Assembly (NCBI GenBank): GCA_947259875.1
Contig: CAMYNX010000002.1
Span: 1 to 53,202 of the forward strand
Direction of reading: 5' to 3'
From: an uncultured Gammaproteobacteria bacterium
GTDB lineage: Bacteria > Pseudomonadota > Gammaproteobacteria > Arenicellales > JAANXG01
Length of the DNA stretch: 53,202 nucleotides
Position numbers and translations under genes: made by a program. The notes below the pieces were generated by a model. It saw only the letters and a program-made list of their open reading frames with translations. It was not told the origin of the DNA and ran no database searches. Shown in pieces: positions 1-8,337 of the stretch (positions are counted from its first letter, which is position 1; each line of letters begins with the position of its first letter).

Positions 1-798
1 ATAGGCCAGGGTGCGCTTGGACTTGTCCAACGAGCCAAACGCCTTCTCGGCGGCATCGGGATCCAGGTAAGCCACCGGCTGCATCTTCCCGGTCTTGGCA
101 TTCTTTTCCTGCTTGAGGGTGTCGATGTGCGATACATTGACGGTGACGTTGGGCACGTGGCCGCCGCGGATGGCGCGGATGTCCTTGCCGTCATATTCCT
201 TTTTGGTCCTGGAGTCGACCAGCTGTTCTTTCGCTTCACCGGAGGCGATCTTTAGCACCTCATCGGTCTCGCCATATTTGCTAGCGACCACATTCGCCTT
301 GAAGGTGGTTGCGTCTTTCTTCACCAGCTTGTTGTCCAACCGGTAACCGGCCTTACGCCAAGCATCCACACCGCCGTTCAACACATGCACTTTGTCGTGG
401 CCCAGGTACTCCATAATCCAAAAACCCACTGTGGCATCCAACAGGGTGCCCAAATCACCGCCGTAAAACACGACATGGGTATTGTTGCCAATGCCTACTG
501 TCCCGAAGAGTTTTTCGTATTTTCCGGGATCTCTGAACACCCTAGCGGTGGCATCACGCAGCGCCTTTTTACATCGGTCGCCGAGGCTAATGGCACCGGG
601 AATATGCCCCTTTACATAGGCCTTGAGGCTGCGGCAATCGACCACCACCCAGTCGGACTTGTCGACGTTAGCCTTAACCGCGTCCGCGGTGAGCAGCAGG
701 TCGGGGTTGGCCCATTGGCCCGCCGAAACACTGCCTCCCCATGCCACCAGCAGCATCGCTAGCAGTGCCTTAGTACAGACATTGATACTTCGTTTCAT
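1..798 (-). CDS. Exported thiosulfate sulfurtransferase (rhodanese), C-terminus cut by window edge
   Basis: This gene is absent from the ORF track because it runs off the left edge. I translated 266 codons from ATG at 798, preceded by AGGAGGAG. The product starts with a signal peptide (KALLAMLLVAWGGSVSA) and continues into two tandem rhodanese domains. The first has DCRS and GHIPGAISLG motifs but its active-site loop reads VVFYGGDLG, with no cysteine, so it should be the inactive structural domain. The second begins with QLVDSRTKKEYDG, and its catalytic cysteine would lie beyond the window. A periplasmic sulfurtransferase acting on thiosulfate is inferred. It fits the sulfur-handling genes further along, but no operon link is visible. 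Confidence 0.85.
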   Translation of the reverse strand, partial: MKRSINVCTKALLAMLLVAWGGSVSAGQWANPDLLLTADAVKANVDKSDWVVVDCRSLKAYVKGHIPGAISLGDRCKKALRDATARVFRDPGKYEKLFGTVGIGNNTHVVFYGGDLGTLLDATVGFWIMEYLGHDKVHVLNGGVDAWRKAGYRLDNKLVKKDATTFKANVVASKYGETDEVLKIASGEAKEQLVDSRTKKEYDGKDIRAIRGGHVPNVTVNVSHIDTLKQEKNAKTGKMQPVAYLDPDAAEKAFGSLDKSKRTLAY

Positions 799-1112
799 AG
801 TCAGCTCCTCCTAAACAATCGTTGATGTCAACGCAATGTATTTAATCATTTCCAGATCTGAGTGGGGTTTTACTATTCTACCTGCCCGCTGAAAATGATT
901 CATTTGCATCATTACACTGGACAGCGCTCCGGCACGCAGACCCCACGCCGTGGGGGCTGACCCCATCGCGGACCATATCGCGTCCTCACTGAGACCACAA
1001 TGGACGACAGCCTGTATTTTTCGCGTATTTGCGAATTCCTTTTTGTAGACGACCTGTTATCCTCGTTTTGACCGCCTTGGGGCAATATGCGGTTCAACCA
1101 GGAGGTGGCGCA
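799..1112. other. Divergent intergenic region
   Basis: This spacer lies between the divergent rhodanese and glycosyltransferase genes and must hold both promoters. An AT-rich stretch lies near 836-905. A short GC-rich inverted repeat (CCCCAC-GCC-GTGGGG, about 940-954) has no T-run, so it is not a terminator. I see no convincing gene; the ORFs listed here lack a start context or a recognisable fold. Confidence 0.5.
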
Positions 1113-1901
1113 GTGGCTCTCGATGTCTCAATCATCATCCCTAATCGCAACGGCGGCAACACCATCGGCGCCTGTCTGCAAGCCGCACTCGCGTCGCAAC
1201 ACCCCGACTTCGAAATCGTTGTCGTGGACGATTATTCCGACGATGACTCGGTACGCGTCATTGAACAGTTCCCCTGCCGGCTGGTGCGGCTGACTAACCA
1301 TGGTGGCGCGGCCCGAGCTAGGAATATTGGGGCACAACACGGACAAGGGAAAATATTGTTCTTTACCGACGCCGACTGCTTGCTGAACGAGGACACATTA
1401 ACCAAAGCCAGCGAAGCCCTCGCTGCTTCTCACTCCGCCCTAGTGGTGGGCGGCACCTATACTCGCCGGCCGGCGGACGATGGCTTCTTCAACCGGTTCC
1501 AATCGATGTATATCAATTACTCAGAAACCAAACATGCGTCGCACCCGGACTATATCGCCACCCATGCCATGGCAATTTCAGCGGACAGCTTTCGAACAAG
1601 CGCTGGATTCTCGGAATCGCTGCGGCCGATGCTCGAGGACGTGGAGTTTAGCCATCGTCTTCGCCGGCAGGGCATCGGATTGGTTGTAAACCCTGATATA
1701 CAAGTGCGTCATATCTTTAACTTCTCGCTGCTCGGATCGTTGCGTAACGCATTTCGCAAATCCATGTACTGGACGATGTATTCCATCGGCAACAAGGATC
1801 TGCTGGCGGATTCCGGGACCGCCTCATTGGAACTCAAGGCCAACGTAGTCGCCTATTGCCTGAGCTGGCTGTTGCTGTTTCTGTGTAAATCTAGTAATTA
1901 A
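1113..1901 (+). CDS. Family-2 glycosyltransferase, frameshifted near its C-terminus
   Basis: I chose GTG at 1113 rather than the track's 1029 because GGAGG lies seven bases upstream and the GT-A fold starts directly after it (VSIIIPNRNGG). The nucleotide-binding motif VVVDDYSDD, the metal-binding FTDADC and the acceptor-side LEDVEFSHRL are all present, so the catalytic domain is intact. GT2 enzymes transfer a sugar from a nucleotide-sugar; the substrate here is unknown. The reading frame stops at 1901 inside a hydrophobic helix (LSWLLLFLC). The missing membrane tail is found in another frame just downstream (next entry). It is followed 20 bases later by a radical SAM gene, probably in the same operon. 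Confidence 0.8.
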   Translation: MALDVSIIIPNRNGGNTIGACLQAALASQHPDFEIVVVDDYSDDDSVRVIEQFPCRLVRLTNHGGAARARNIGAQHGQGKILFFTDADCLLNEDTLTKASEALAASHSALVVGGTYTRRPADDGFFNRFQSMYINYSETKHASHPDYIATHAMAISADSFRTSAGFSESLRPMLEDVEFSHRLRRQGIGLVVNPDIQVRHIFNFSLLGSLRNAFRKSMYWTMYSIGNKDLLADSGTASLELKANVVAYCLSWLLLFLCKSSN

Positions 1902-2043
1902 CAGACCGCTATTGTTGGCCTTTTGTGATGCCAACGATATACTGTTTTCGTTGCGGGCAGTGTTGTATTACTTGTTGGTATACCCATTACCCGTGGGGCT
2001 GGGGGCGATTGTTGGTGTGATTCGTTATTCACGTAACTCTTAA
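1888..2043 (+). pseudogene. Out-of-frame C-terminal membrane tail of the GT2 glycosyltransferase
   Basis: Frame 1 from about 1900 reads NRPLLLAFCDANDILFSL and then VLYYLLVYPLPVGLGAIVG, ending at TAA 2041-2043. This is the hydrophobic tail expected to follow the truncated glycosyltransferase. Skipping one base around 1884-1903 (for example T1899) joins the two parts into one protein of about 310 residues. The change could be a real inactivating mutation, a sequencing or assembly error, or less likely programmed frameshifting; no classic slippery heptamer is visible. Confidence 0.6.
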
Positions 2044-2063
2044 GAGCAGCAAGACAGACCGAT

Positions 2064-3260
2064 ATGTATTCTCCTTTGCGCCACTGGCCGTCGATCCTGT
2101 GGAAGCGTCGACCGATCCAACTCACCTTCTTTTTGACGCGGCGATGTAACGCTCGTTGTCCTTTTTGTTTTTATCTTCGCAGTAACGATAGTCCCTACAG
2201 CACTACCGCGGAATTGACCTTGGAGGAAATCGAGACGGCGGCGCGTTCGCTGAAAAACCTGTTGTGGTTGGCCTTTTCCGGAGGCGAGGTCTATTTACGC
2301 AAAGACCTGGTGGAGATTAGCGAGGTCTTTTATCGTCACAACCGGCCCGCGATCATGCTGTTTCCAACGAACGGGCTCACGCCGGAGTTGATCGGAGAAA
2401 GAACCGAACAGATCTTGCGGCGTTGTCCGGAGAGTGTGATTACGGTCAAGTTGTCCATAGACGGCTTGCATGAAGACCACGATCGGTTACGCGATACCCC
2501 GGGGAGTTTTAACAAGACCCTGGACACCTACGCACGCCTTCGTGACCTGCTGGACTCGTACCCCAATTTTGAGTTGGGAGTAAACACGGTTTTCCTTTCC
2601 CAGAACCAGGATAAGATGGATGAGATCATGGATTTTGTCGACGCGATGCACGGCATACACACGCACACGATTTCTCTCGTGCGCGGAGACCTCGTCAATG
2701 ATGATTGCAAGGACGTAGACCTTGCCAAATACAAAAAAGCTGTCTCGCGGTTGGCACGCAACTTGAACAGTGAGCGCCGCAGAACCTATCGATTCACCGG
2801 TGCACAACTGAAGGCCGCCCAGGACGTGTTACAGCGGCGGATCATCCACGACACCATGACGGCGCAACAGCGCCTGATACCCTGCTATGCGGGCCGCGCT
2901 AATCTGGTGCTAACGGAAATTGGCGAGGTGTACCCGTGCGAAATACGCAAAGACGGATTCGGAAACATCCGCGATTACGACTATGACATCGGCAAGGTAT
3001 GTGACACACCGGCTGCGAAACGCACCCTCACCTCGATCCGCGACCGGGAGTGTTATTGCAGCCACGAGTGTTATTTGATGACCAATATCTTGTTGAATCC
3101 TTGCCAGTACCCCGCCCTGCTGAGCATGCCTCTGCGCTCGAACAGTCTTTTTTTCGCCCACAGCCAAAACAGTCCGCGTACCCCTCTGGCCGCCACCTTG
3201 CAATCATTCCAGGTGCGAATCTGCACTAGCCTTTTCAACAAGAAGGTTGGACGCGTGTAA
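2064..3260 (+). CDS. Radical SAM protein with SPASM-like C-terminal cluster
   Basis: The CNARCPFC motif (C28, C32, C35) binds the [4Fe-4S] cluster that cleaves S-adenosylmethionine, and FSGGEVYLRKD is the usual follow-on glycine-rich motif. A cysteine-rich C-terminal part (IPCYAGR, VYPCEIRKDG, RECYCSHEC) looks like a SPASM/Twitch auxiliary-cluster domain, common in peptide- and glycan-modifying family members. The substrate is unknown. It follows the GT2 gene closely. The family-like sequence ends near LLNPCQYPALL; the last 50 or so residues read across the antisense 3' end of the B12 radical SAM gene and do not look like a conserved domain, so the natural stop may have been lost. Confidence 0.85.
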   Translation: MYSPLRHWPSILWKRRPIQLTFFLTRRCNARCPFCFYLRSNDSPYSTTAELTLEEIETAARSLKNLLWLAFSGGEVYLRKDLVEISEVFYRHNRPAIMLFPTNGLTPELIGERTEQILRRCPESVITVKLSIDGLHEDHDRLRDTPGSFNKTLDTYARLRDLLDSYPNFELGVNTVFLSQNQDKMDEIMDFVDAMHGIHTHTISLVRGDLVNDDCKDVDLAKYKKAVSRLARNLNSERRRTYRFTGAQLKAAQDVLQRRIIHDTMTAQQRLIPCYAGRANLVLTEIGEVYPCEIRKDGFGNIRDYDYDIGKVCDTPAAKRTLTSIRDRECYCSHECYLMTNILLNPCQYPALLSMPLRSNSLFFAHSQNSPRTPLAATLQSFQVRICTSLFNKKVGRV

Positions 3261-4570
3261 AAGCGGCGAAACGCCAGCTGACGCAACTCTTGGATCTGCT
3301 CGCGGCTCATGGTGTAGGGCACGAACGCGGCCCCCTGGTAGCTGAAGTCGGAGAGTTCCCTGGACACGGTGCCGAATTCATCGAGGTGCTCGTACAGGTA
3401 AGTGCCCGGAAAGGCCGTCAACGCGTGGAAATTGGCTAGATCTGGATTCAGCTCGGCGGCGAATTCGATAGTCTTGAGGCCGTCTTCGTAGGTCTCACCG
3501 GGGATCCCGAACAGAAACGGCGTGCTCACCTTCAAGCCCACGTCCTTGGCCGCGCGCACCGCGGCCCGCGTCTGATCCAAGGTGATGCCCTTGCGCAGCG
3601 TGTTGAGATTGCGTTGCACACCGCTCTCGGCGCCGAGGAGAATGGCCCAGCAGCCGGCGTCTTTCATCGCCTGCAGCAACGGTTTGTCCACCTGGTTGAC
3701 ACACGCCGAGGCGAACCACACGAAGTTCAAGCGCCGAGCCCGAATCTCGCTCGTCAATGCCATCGCCCGGTCATAGTCGGCGGCGAAGCTATCGTCGATG
3801 AATTTTATTTCGCGGTAACCCATATCCAGGCAAAGTTTGATCTCTTGCAACACATTGTCCACCGATCGATAACGTACCCCGCGCTTGCCGCTTTGCCTTT
3901 GGTGGTCGGTTTGAAAGCAAAAGATACAACGCCGGCTGCAACCCCGGGATGTAATCATCACCGCCACCGGTTTGCGGCGGTAAGTTGCCGGCGGCGGAAC
4001 ATATCGATTCGGATCACCCAATAACTCCCGGGCCGGAAACGCAAGCGCGTCGAGGTCCTCGATCAATGGCCGCGGCGGGTTACAGACCACACGTTGTGCT
4101 TGGCGGAAGGCAACGCCAAGCACGCCATCGAGAGACGCGCCATGTCCGATCCGGCCAACCATCTCTGGCACCGTGACCTCGGCCTCACCCGTCACCACGG
4201 CGTCAAAATCCGCGCCGCCGTTCGTCAGGCACTGCTCCTTTTGCGCGATCGGATACGGCCCCCCGGCACACACGAAGATCTTGTTGTTCAATGCCTTGAC
4301 CGCCTTGGCGGTGGTGACTGCTCGTGGCCATCCAAATGTCGTCGAGTAGATACCGACAAACTCCGGTTTGGATTCTCGCAAGCCGGTCATGATTTCGGCG
4401 TGACTCATAAAGGCGCCATTGTAAAACTGCACCTCATGCCCCGCGTGTTGCAGCGCTGCCGCCAAGTACAGTGTACCCAACGGTTCCCAGTAGTTGATTT
4501 GAAATCCAGCGGTCTTGGTCGGAAACAGATCTTCCGACCGCCACGAGGGAATGATCAATGCGCACTTCAT
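3071..4570 (-). CDS. B12-binding-domain radical SAM protein
   Basis: Residues 1 to about 150 resemble the cobalamin-binding fold of this class (LIIPSW, YWEPLGTLYLAAAL). A radical SAM core follows with TSRGCSRRCIFCFQ (C211, C215, C218). At 499 aa the length is normal for the class. Such proteins methylate or rearrange unactivated carbons in lipids, glycans or natural products; the substrate here cannot be read from sequence. Its start overlaps the stop of the FAD oxidoreductase gene by four bases (ATGA), which implies translational coupling. Its 3' end overlaps the convergent SPASM radical SAM gene by 190 bp, which is unusual. Confidence 0.88.
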   Translation of the reverse strand: MKCALIIPSWRSEDLFPTKTAGFQINYWEPLGTLYLAAALQHAGHEVQFYNGAFMSHAEIMTGLRESKPEFVGIYSTTFGWPRAVTTAKAVKALNNKIFVCAGGPYPIAQKEQCLTNGGADFDAVVTGEAEVTVPEMVGRIGHGASLDGVLGVAFRQAQRVVCNPPRPLIEDLDALAFPARELLGDPNRYVPPPATYRRKPVAVMITSRGCSRRCIFCFQTDHQRQSGKRGVRYRSVDNVLQEIKLCLDMGYREIKFIDDSFAADYDRAMALTSEIRARRLNFVWFASACVNQVDKPLLQAMKDAGCWAILLGAESGVQRNLNTLRKGITLDQTRAAVRAAKDVGLKVSTPFLFGIPGETYEDGLKTIEFAAELNPDLANFHALTAFPGTYLYEHLDEFGTVSRELSDFSYQGAAFVPYTMSREQIQELRQLAFRRFYTRPTFLLKRLVQIRTWNDCKVAARGVRGLFWLWAKKRLFERRGMLSRAGYWQGFNKILVIK

Positions 4571-5940
4571 CCCAGCTGCACCATCTTATCTACGGGCCCC
4601 GGTTCCGGCGTTCGTTGCATCGCCGCGTTTGTAGAGAGTCTACCGGCGATGTCCATGCCGGATCGAATGGCGTGATCCATGTTGTAGTAACGAAACGTGC
4701 CGCCACGTCCCGCCACATGGAGATTGTCGAACCGGTCGAGATAATTGTGGATACACTCGCAATGCTCTTTGAAGCCCACCTCGAACAACGGATAAGCATT
4801 AGGTATCCGCAGCACCACACTGTTGAGCACCTCACGTTTATCAATCAGCCCCAGCCGCTCCAGGCCATCGACCGTGAGCCGTGTCGCCTCGGAAGTGGTG
4901 CGGTTCCAAATGGTGTCACCGCGGAAACAAAAATACTCGGCCACCAGCAATGTCTTGGGAATCTTGCTCTCCGGCACGTAGATCCAGGTGTGCTCGGTCA
5001 CGCGGGATTTATTAATCATCACCGCCACCACTACCAGATCCCGGCTGCGCAGCCGCGATGCGGCGGCCAACACCGGAGCCGGCGGTCGCGGGTGCAGTGC
5101 GGTGACCAGTGATTGCAGGGGAATCGTGGAAACAATATCCACACCATGCAGGATATCGGTGTGATTCCCGTTATCGACTGTCACCTGCCGTATACGTTCA
5201 TCGGCGTGGTCCAGCCGCACCACGCGAGTACTGTTCAGGATGCGGGTGGCGCCGTCCATCCGTTGACCCATGTGCTCGGCAATCTGGCCAATGCCCAACG
5301 GCGGGTAGAGGAAGCGGGTCGCCAAAGTAGATCGAGCGGTGCCGAAACGTGGTATCAGCGCGTTGAGTATGGCCGCCCCCAAGGACAGGCCTTGAACACG
5401 CTGCTCGATCCATTCCGGGGCGATGTTGCGGCAATCGATCCCCCACACTTTTTCGCTGTAATCCTTGAAGTAGAGCGCAAACAAGCGGCGCCCATAGTGT
5501 CGCACTACCCAGTCTTCCAGGGATACCGGCGGCGTAGAGTCAAAACACGCCTTTACCCGTTCGGCGGCGTAGTCGCCGAGAATCTTCGCCGCGGTGGGAA
5601 TTCCAAAACCCGACAACGCATTCAGGGGGCGCAACGGATAGTGGAACCAATTTTTACCGAGCAGAATGCGGCTCGAACGATCCACCTCCAGATAATCACC
5701 CGCCAAAAGTTCACGCACGAATGCATCGACCTCGGCGTCGCAAGTGATAAAACGGTGCCCGCCGAGATCGAAGCAGAAACCCCGTGTCTCAACGGTGCGC
5801 GCCAGTCCCCCGAGGCTAGCTTCCCGCTCGACCAAGGTCACGGATCGACCGGCCTGGCCGAGCAGGTAACCGGTGGTGAGACCAGCGAGCCCGCCACCGA
5901 GGATCACTGCATCGCAATTGTTGCTGATCTGGCCGCGCAT
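4567..5940 (-). CDS. FAD-dependent amine-oxidoreductase-like protein (protoporphyrinogen oxidase / UDP-galactopyranose mutase superfamily)
   Basis: The N-terminus carries a dinucleotide-binding Rossmann motif (VILGGGLAGLTTGYLLG) and the adjoining GGLARTVETRGFCFDLGGHRF. The middle has YFKDYSEKVWG and the C-terminus GRGGTFRYYNMDHAIRSG, which together mark the NAD(P)-binding/FAD family often found in sugar and glycolipid clusters. A genuine haem enzyme is unlikely because no other haem-biosynthesis gene is present. It probably acts on the same product as the coupled B12 radical SAM enzyme. No strong Shine-Dalgarno sequence precedes ATG 5940, so translation may depend on upstream genes. Confidence 0.82.
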   Translation of the reverse strand: MRGQISNNCDAVILGGGLAGLTTGYLLGQAGRSVTLVEREASLGGLARTVETRGFCFDLGGHRFITCDAEVDAFVRELLAGDYLEVDRSSRILLGKNWFHYPLRPLNALSGFGIPTAAKILGDYAAERVKACFDSTPPVSLEDWVVRHYGRRLFALYFKDYSEKVWGIDCRNIAPEWIEQRVQGLSLGAAILNALIPRFGTARSTLATRFLYPPLGIGQIAEHMGQRMDGATRILNSTRVVRLDHADERIRQVTVDNGNHTDILHGVDIVSTIPLQSLVTALHPRPPAPVLAAASRLRSRDLVVVAVMINKSRVTEHTWIYVPESKIPKTLLVAEYFCFRGDTIWNRTTSEATRLTVDGLERLGLIDKREVLNSVVLRIPNAYPLFEVGFKEHCECIHNYLDRFDNLHVAGRGGTFRYYNMDHAIRSGMDIAGRLSTNAAMQRTPEPGPVDKMVQLG

Positions 5941-5998
5941 GAAAGGGCCGCTGTTATCGTGTATGGTTGTTCAAGAACGGGAAGTTAGCCGTTCCAAT

Positions 5999-6208
5999 CT
6001 ACTCTAACAGCTTCTTATAGTATTCTTCCATGTCGCTGGAGACGCCTTCGCTGGCTTGGCCCGCCCCTGGTCCGGCACCGTAACCGCCGGCCTCGGGGAG
6101 TTCGAAGAATCCGGGCTCCACGCCGGTTTGCGCTGACAAATTGTAGCCAAGCAAAAATCCAACTATCGCAAACCCTGCGGTGAGCACAATCCAAAAACTG
6201 TTTTTCAA
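5999..6208 (-). CDS. Tiny single-span membrane protein, paralogue of its upstream neighbour
   Basis: The ORF track places this in a longer frame from 6469, but I prefer TTG at 6208. A purine-rich AGGGGGCGAAGA precedes it and the 69-residue product then opens with a clean membrane helix (FWIVLTAGFAIVGFLLGYNL). A glycine/proline linker and a charged tail ending SSDMEEYYKKLLE follow. The 61-aa protein encoded just upstream has the same layout and ending. I do not recognise the family. Its place between tusA and the FAD oxidoreductase suggests a role in membrane assembly or anchoring; this is inference. Confidence 0.62.
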   Translation of the reverse strand: MKNSFWIVLTAGFAIVGFLLGYNLSAQTGVEPGFFELPEAGGYGAGPGAGQASEGVSSDMEEYYKKLLE

Positions 6209-6297
6209 TTTCTTCGCCCCCTGCCACCGATGCACCCCGAAGCACGGGATATAGATTGTAGTGGACTCATCCAAGCTGTTTGTCGTACCGGCACGAT

Positions 6298-6483
6298 TTA
6301 TTCTTGCCCGGTCAATTTCGAGTAGTACTCTTGCATGTCTTGGTCGACCTCGGCCTTGATCCCCGCCTGGTCCGGTTCGCCTCCGATCATACCGACCTCT
6401 ATCATGGGGGACAGGCTGTAGCCAGCCATAAACCCGATAAAGCCCGCTACCATAACGACCACTGACCACAGTCCGGTTTTCAT
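6298..6483 (-). CDS. Tiny single-span membrane protein
   Basis: The 61-residue product is one N-terminal membrane helix (LWSVVVMVAGFIGFMAGYSL), a short acidic linker and a tail ending QDMQEYYSKLTGQE. The GYxLS exit of the helix and the DM[QE]EYY.KL tail are shared with the 69-aa protein encoded 89 bp downstream, so the two look like an ancient tandem duplication. The orientation is probably N-in with the tail outside the cytoplasm. No function is known to me. It lies 99 bp downstream of tusA on the same strand. Confidence 0.65.
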   Translation of the reverse strand: MKTGLWSVVVMVAGFIGFMAGYSLSPMIEVGMIGGEPDQAGIKAEVDQDMQEYYSKLTGQE

Positions 6484-6582
6484 TGTTACATCACTCTTTG
6501 CAATTTAAATACGCGCCCTGGAAGACACATCTCCAATCGGTAACGAACGTTACTGGCACTTGTTGGGCCGACTCACCGCTCC

Positions 6583-6828
6583 TTAGGCCTTTTCGATATC
6601 CCACACAAATTGACCGCCCTCTTGCTTTTTGTTCACGATCTCGTCACCGGTGGTGTCACACATAGCGGCGATAGATTCACCCGATGACGGGTTGTCGAAG
6701 AGAACTTCCACTACATCACCGCTTTGCACCTTCGATAACGCCTTCTTGGTGTAGATCTGTGGATGCGGACACACATAGCCCTTCACATCCAGCACATAGA
6801 CGCCATCGTCTCGCTTTTCAAACTTCAT
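6583..6828 (-). CDS. tusA: TusA-family sulfur carrier protein
   Basis: This 81-aa cytoplasmic protein has the family signature GYVCPHPQ, with the persulfide-forming cysteine at residue 20 in a CPxP context, followed by the usual helix (TKKALSKVQSGDVVEV). TusA proteins carry sulfane sulfur between a donor and an acceptor enzyme. In sulfur oxidisers they feed the Dsr or sHdr routes, and in other bacteria tRNA or molybdenum-cofactor thiolation. A good AGGAGA site precedes ATG 6828. It follows the YeeE transporter gene by 36 bp. YeeE-TusA pairing is well known and suggests that imported thiosulfate sulfur is passed to this protein. Confidence 0.93.
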   Translation of the reverse strand: MKFEKRDDGVYVLDVKGYVCPHPQIYTKKALSKVQSGDVVEVLFDNPSSGESIAAMCDTTGDEIVNKKQEGGQFVWDIEKA

Positions 6829-6864
6829 ACCAAATCTCCTCGCAATTACATTGAGCGTTAAAGA

Positions 6865-8325
6865 TCACAGGCAGCGAATTCCTTCGCCATACGCCGCTCG
6901 GTCCACCAGTTGAAGAATTTCAATGTAGGCGCCGCCGATCATTCCCAAACCGAACAACCAACCCGAGGTATCGCCCTGGGCGACGCGAACGAAGAATGCG
7001 CCGACGTTACATCCGAGTCCGAGACGCGAACCGATACCCATCAACGCCCCGCCAATAATGGCCCACGTCGCCAACTCGATTGTCGGCTTTTTGAATTTGA
7101 ATTCGTTGTTCAACAGCGCCATCACCGCCGCGCCACCGATCAACGCCAGTGACATCCAATCCGCCGGGTTGAGCGCCGGATTGGGAATCCCATTAACGAA
7201 TCCGAAATAGATATTGTCCATATTATCCGCGCCCAACTTATTGAACACCCAACCGACCCACTGCGCCTCCTGGGTGGTCACGTACCAATAGCCGGGGTCG
7301 AACACCGTCCCGTTAACCGATATTCCGTAGTCAAACCCGATGCGCTCCAGCAGCGAGCCGGCGTTCTGGATGCCGAATTTGACCCGCAATCCCTGGGTCA
7401 CCAACATCTGCAGGCCGCAGAAGATGCCGAGCAACAAACCGGCGATAGCGGTACGCTTGTTGGCGGTGATCATCGTCCAATAACCGTCAAGCTCATCCCG
7501 GAACGTCGTATAACCTTTTTCCTTGACACGCTTTCTGAGGAACGCGGGGCGCGACCAACCAATGTAAACCACAATCAACAACAGTGCCGCAGGAATCATC
7601 ACCCCCACAAACATATTGCCAAACAAAGCACCAGTGAACGATTCGTCCAACATTCCAAACAAGGTAGCAAAGGTCAGGACCGGTTGGTTCCATACGTATC
7701 CGGCCAGGTATTGGTCCACCCAGCCGTCCCCGGCATTGATGACATCCGGCAGTCCCTTGGCCACCGCGGACGCATGCCAAGATTCGGGCACCAGCGCATT
7801 GGTCCAGCCGCCGACATCCGCGAACAACGCTTGGGTGACGCTGATCGACAGAATCACCAGCGCCGCGCTCATGTTGCCTTCGCCGGTCTTGTACAACGAA
7901 CCGGACGCACATCCACCGGCGAACACCATCCCAATACCGAAGATCGTCCCGGCAATCACCGCATGGATACTGGTCGGCGCGGCATGAAAGGTGCTCAAGC
8001 CGGTGGCGGTGACAAGCGCGCTCACTGCGGCAAACAAGACGGTCGCTATCATGATACCCACCGCCATGCGCGGCACCCCTACCGCAAACAAATCCCGGAA
8101 CGCCGAGGAAAAGCAGAACCTTCCGTACTGCAGGCACATGCCGTAGATGAATCCGAACCACAAGTATACCGAGAGGTAGATGTAATACTCGCTATATAGG
8201 TAGGTGCCGATACTGATAGCCGCGAACAATGCCGCGATACCATAGGCCCAAAGACGTTTCTTCCGCAGGTCGTTTTCGACCTTAGCCGCGTCCGTTACGG
8301 CCATATCTATTGCTGTCGTACTCAT
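6865..8325 (-). CDS. YeeE/YedE-family thiosulfate transporter, long form
   Basis: This is a polytopic inner-membrane protein of 486 residues with the two hallmark cysteine-glycine motifs of the family, GMVFAGGCASGS (C139) and GSRLGLGCNVGAFF near the C-terminus, plus an early GRFCFSSAFRD (C71). Characterised YeeE (TsuA) passes thiosulfate along conserved cysteines. At 486 aa it is clearly longer than the roughly 350-residue type protein, with extra sequence mainly in the middle. ATG 8325 has a GAGGGGATGG site. It begins 12 bp after the glycosyltransferase gene stops and is followed by tusA, so co-transcription is likely. Transport of another sulfur anion cannot be excluded. Confidence 0.88.
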   Translation of the reverse strand: MSTTAIDMAVTDAAKVENDLRKKRLWAYGIAALFAAISIGTYLYSEYYIYLSVYLWFGFIYGMCLQYGRFCFSSAFRDLFAVGVPRMAVGIMIATVLFAAVSALVTATGLSTFHAAPTSIHAVIAGTIFGIGMVFAGGCASGSLYKTGEGNMSAALVILSISVTQALFADVGGWTNALVPESWHASAVAKGLPDVINAGDGWVDQYLAGYVWNQPVLTFATLFGMLDESFTGALFGNMFVGVMIPAALLLIVVYIGWSRPAFLRKRVKEKGYTTFRDELDGYWTMITANKRTAIAGLLLGIFCGLQMLVTQGLRVKFGIQNAGSLLERIGFDYGISVNGTVFDPGYWYVTTQEAQWVGWVFNKLGADNMDNIYFGFVNGIPNPALNPADWMSLALIGGAAVMALLNNEFKFKKPTIELATWAIIGGALMGIGSRLGLGCNVGAFFVRVAQGDTSGWLFGLGMIGGAYIEILQLVDRAAYGEGIRCL

Positions 8326-8337
8326 AAATCCATCCCC

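Noticed and set aside
940-954. GC-rich inverted repeat CCCCAC-GCC-GTGGGG considered as a terminator
   Set aside because: No T-run follows on either strand and it lies between divergent genes, where a terminator is not expected.
1113-5940. Radical SAM, GT2 and B12 radical SAM genes considered as hopanoid (hpn) genes
   Set aside because: HpnJ- and HpnI-like comparisons are only superficial. No squalene-hopene cyclase or other hpn marker is present, and the SPASM and amine-oxidoreductase genes do not fit.
5113-5988. 291-aa plus-strand ORF antisense to the FAD oxidoreductase
   Set aside because: Composition is typical of an antisense frame and no domain is seen; the minus strand carries the Rossmann motif and the family ends.
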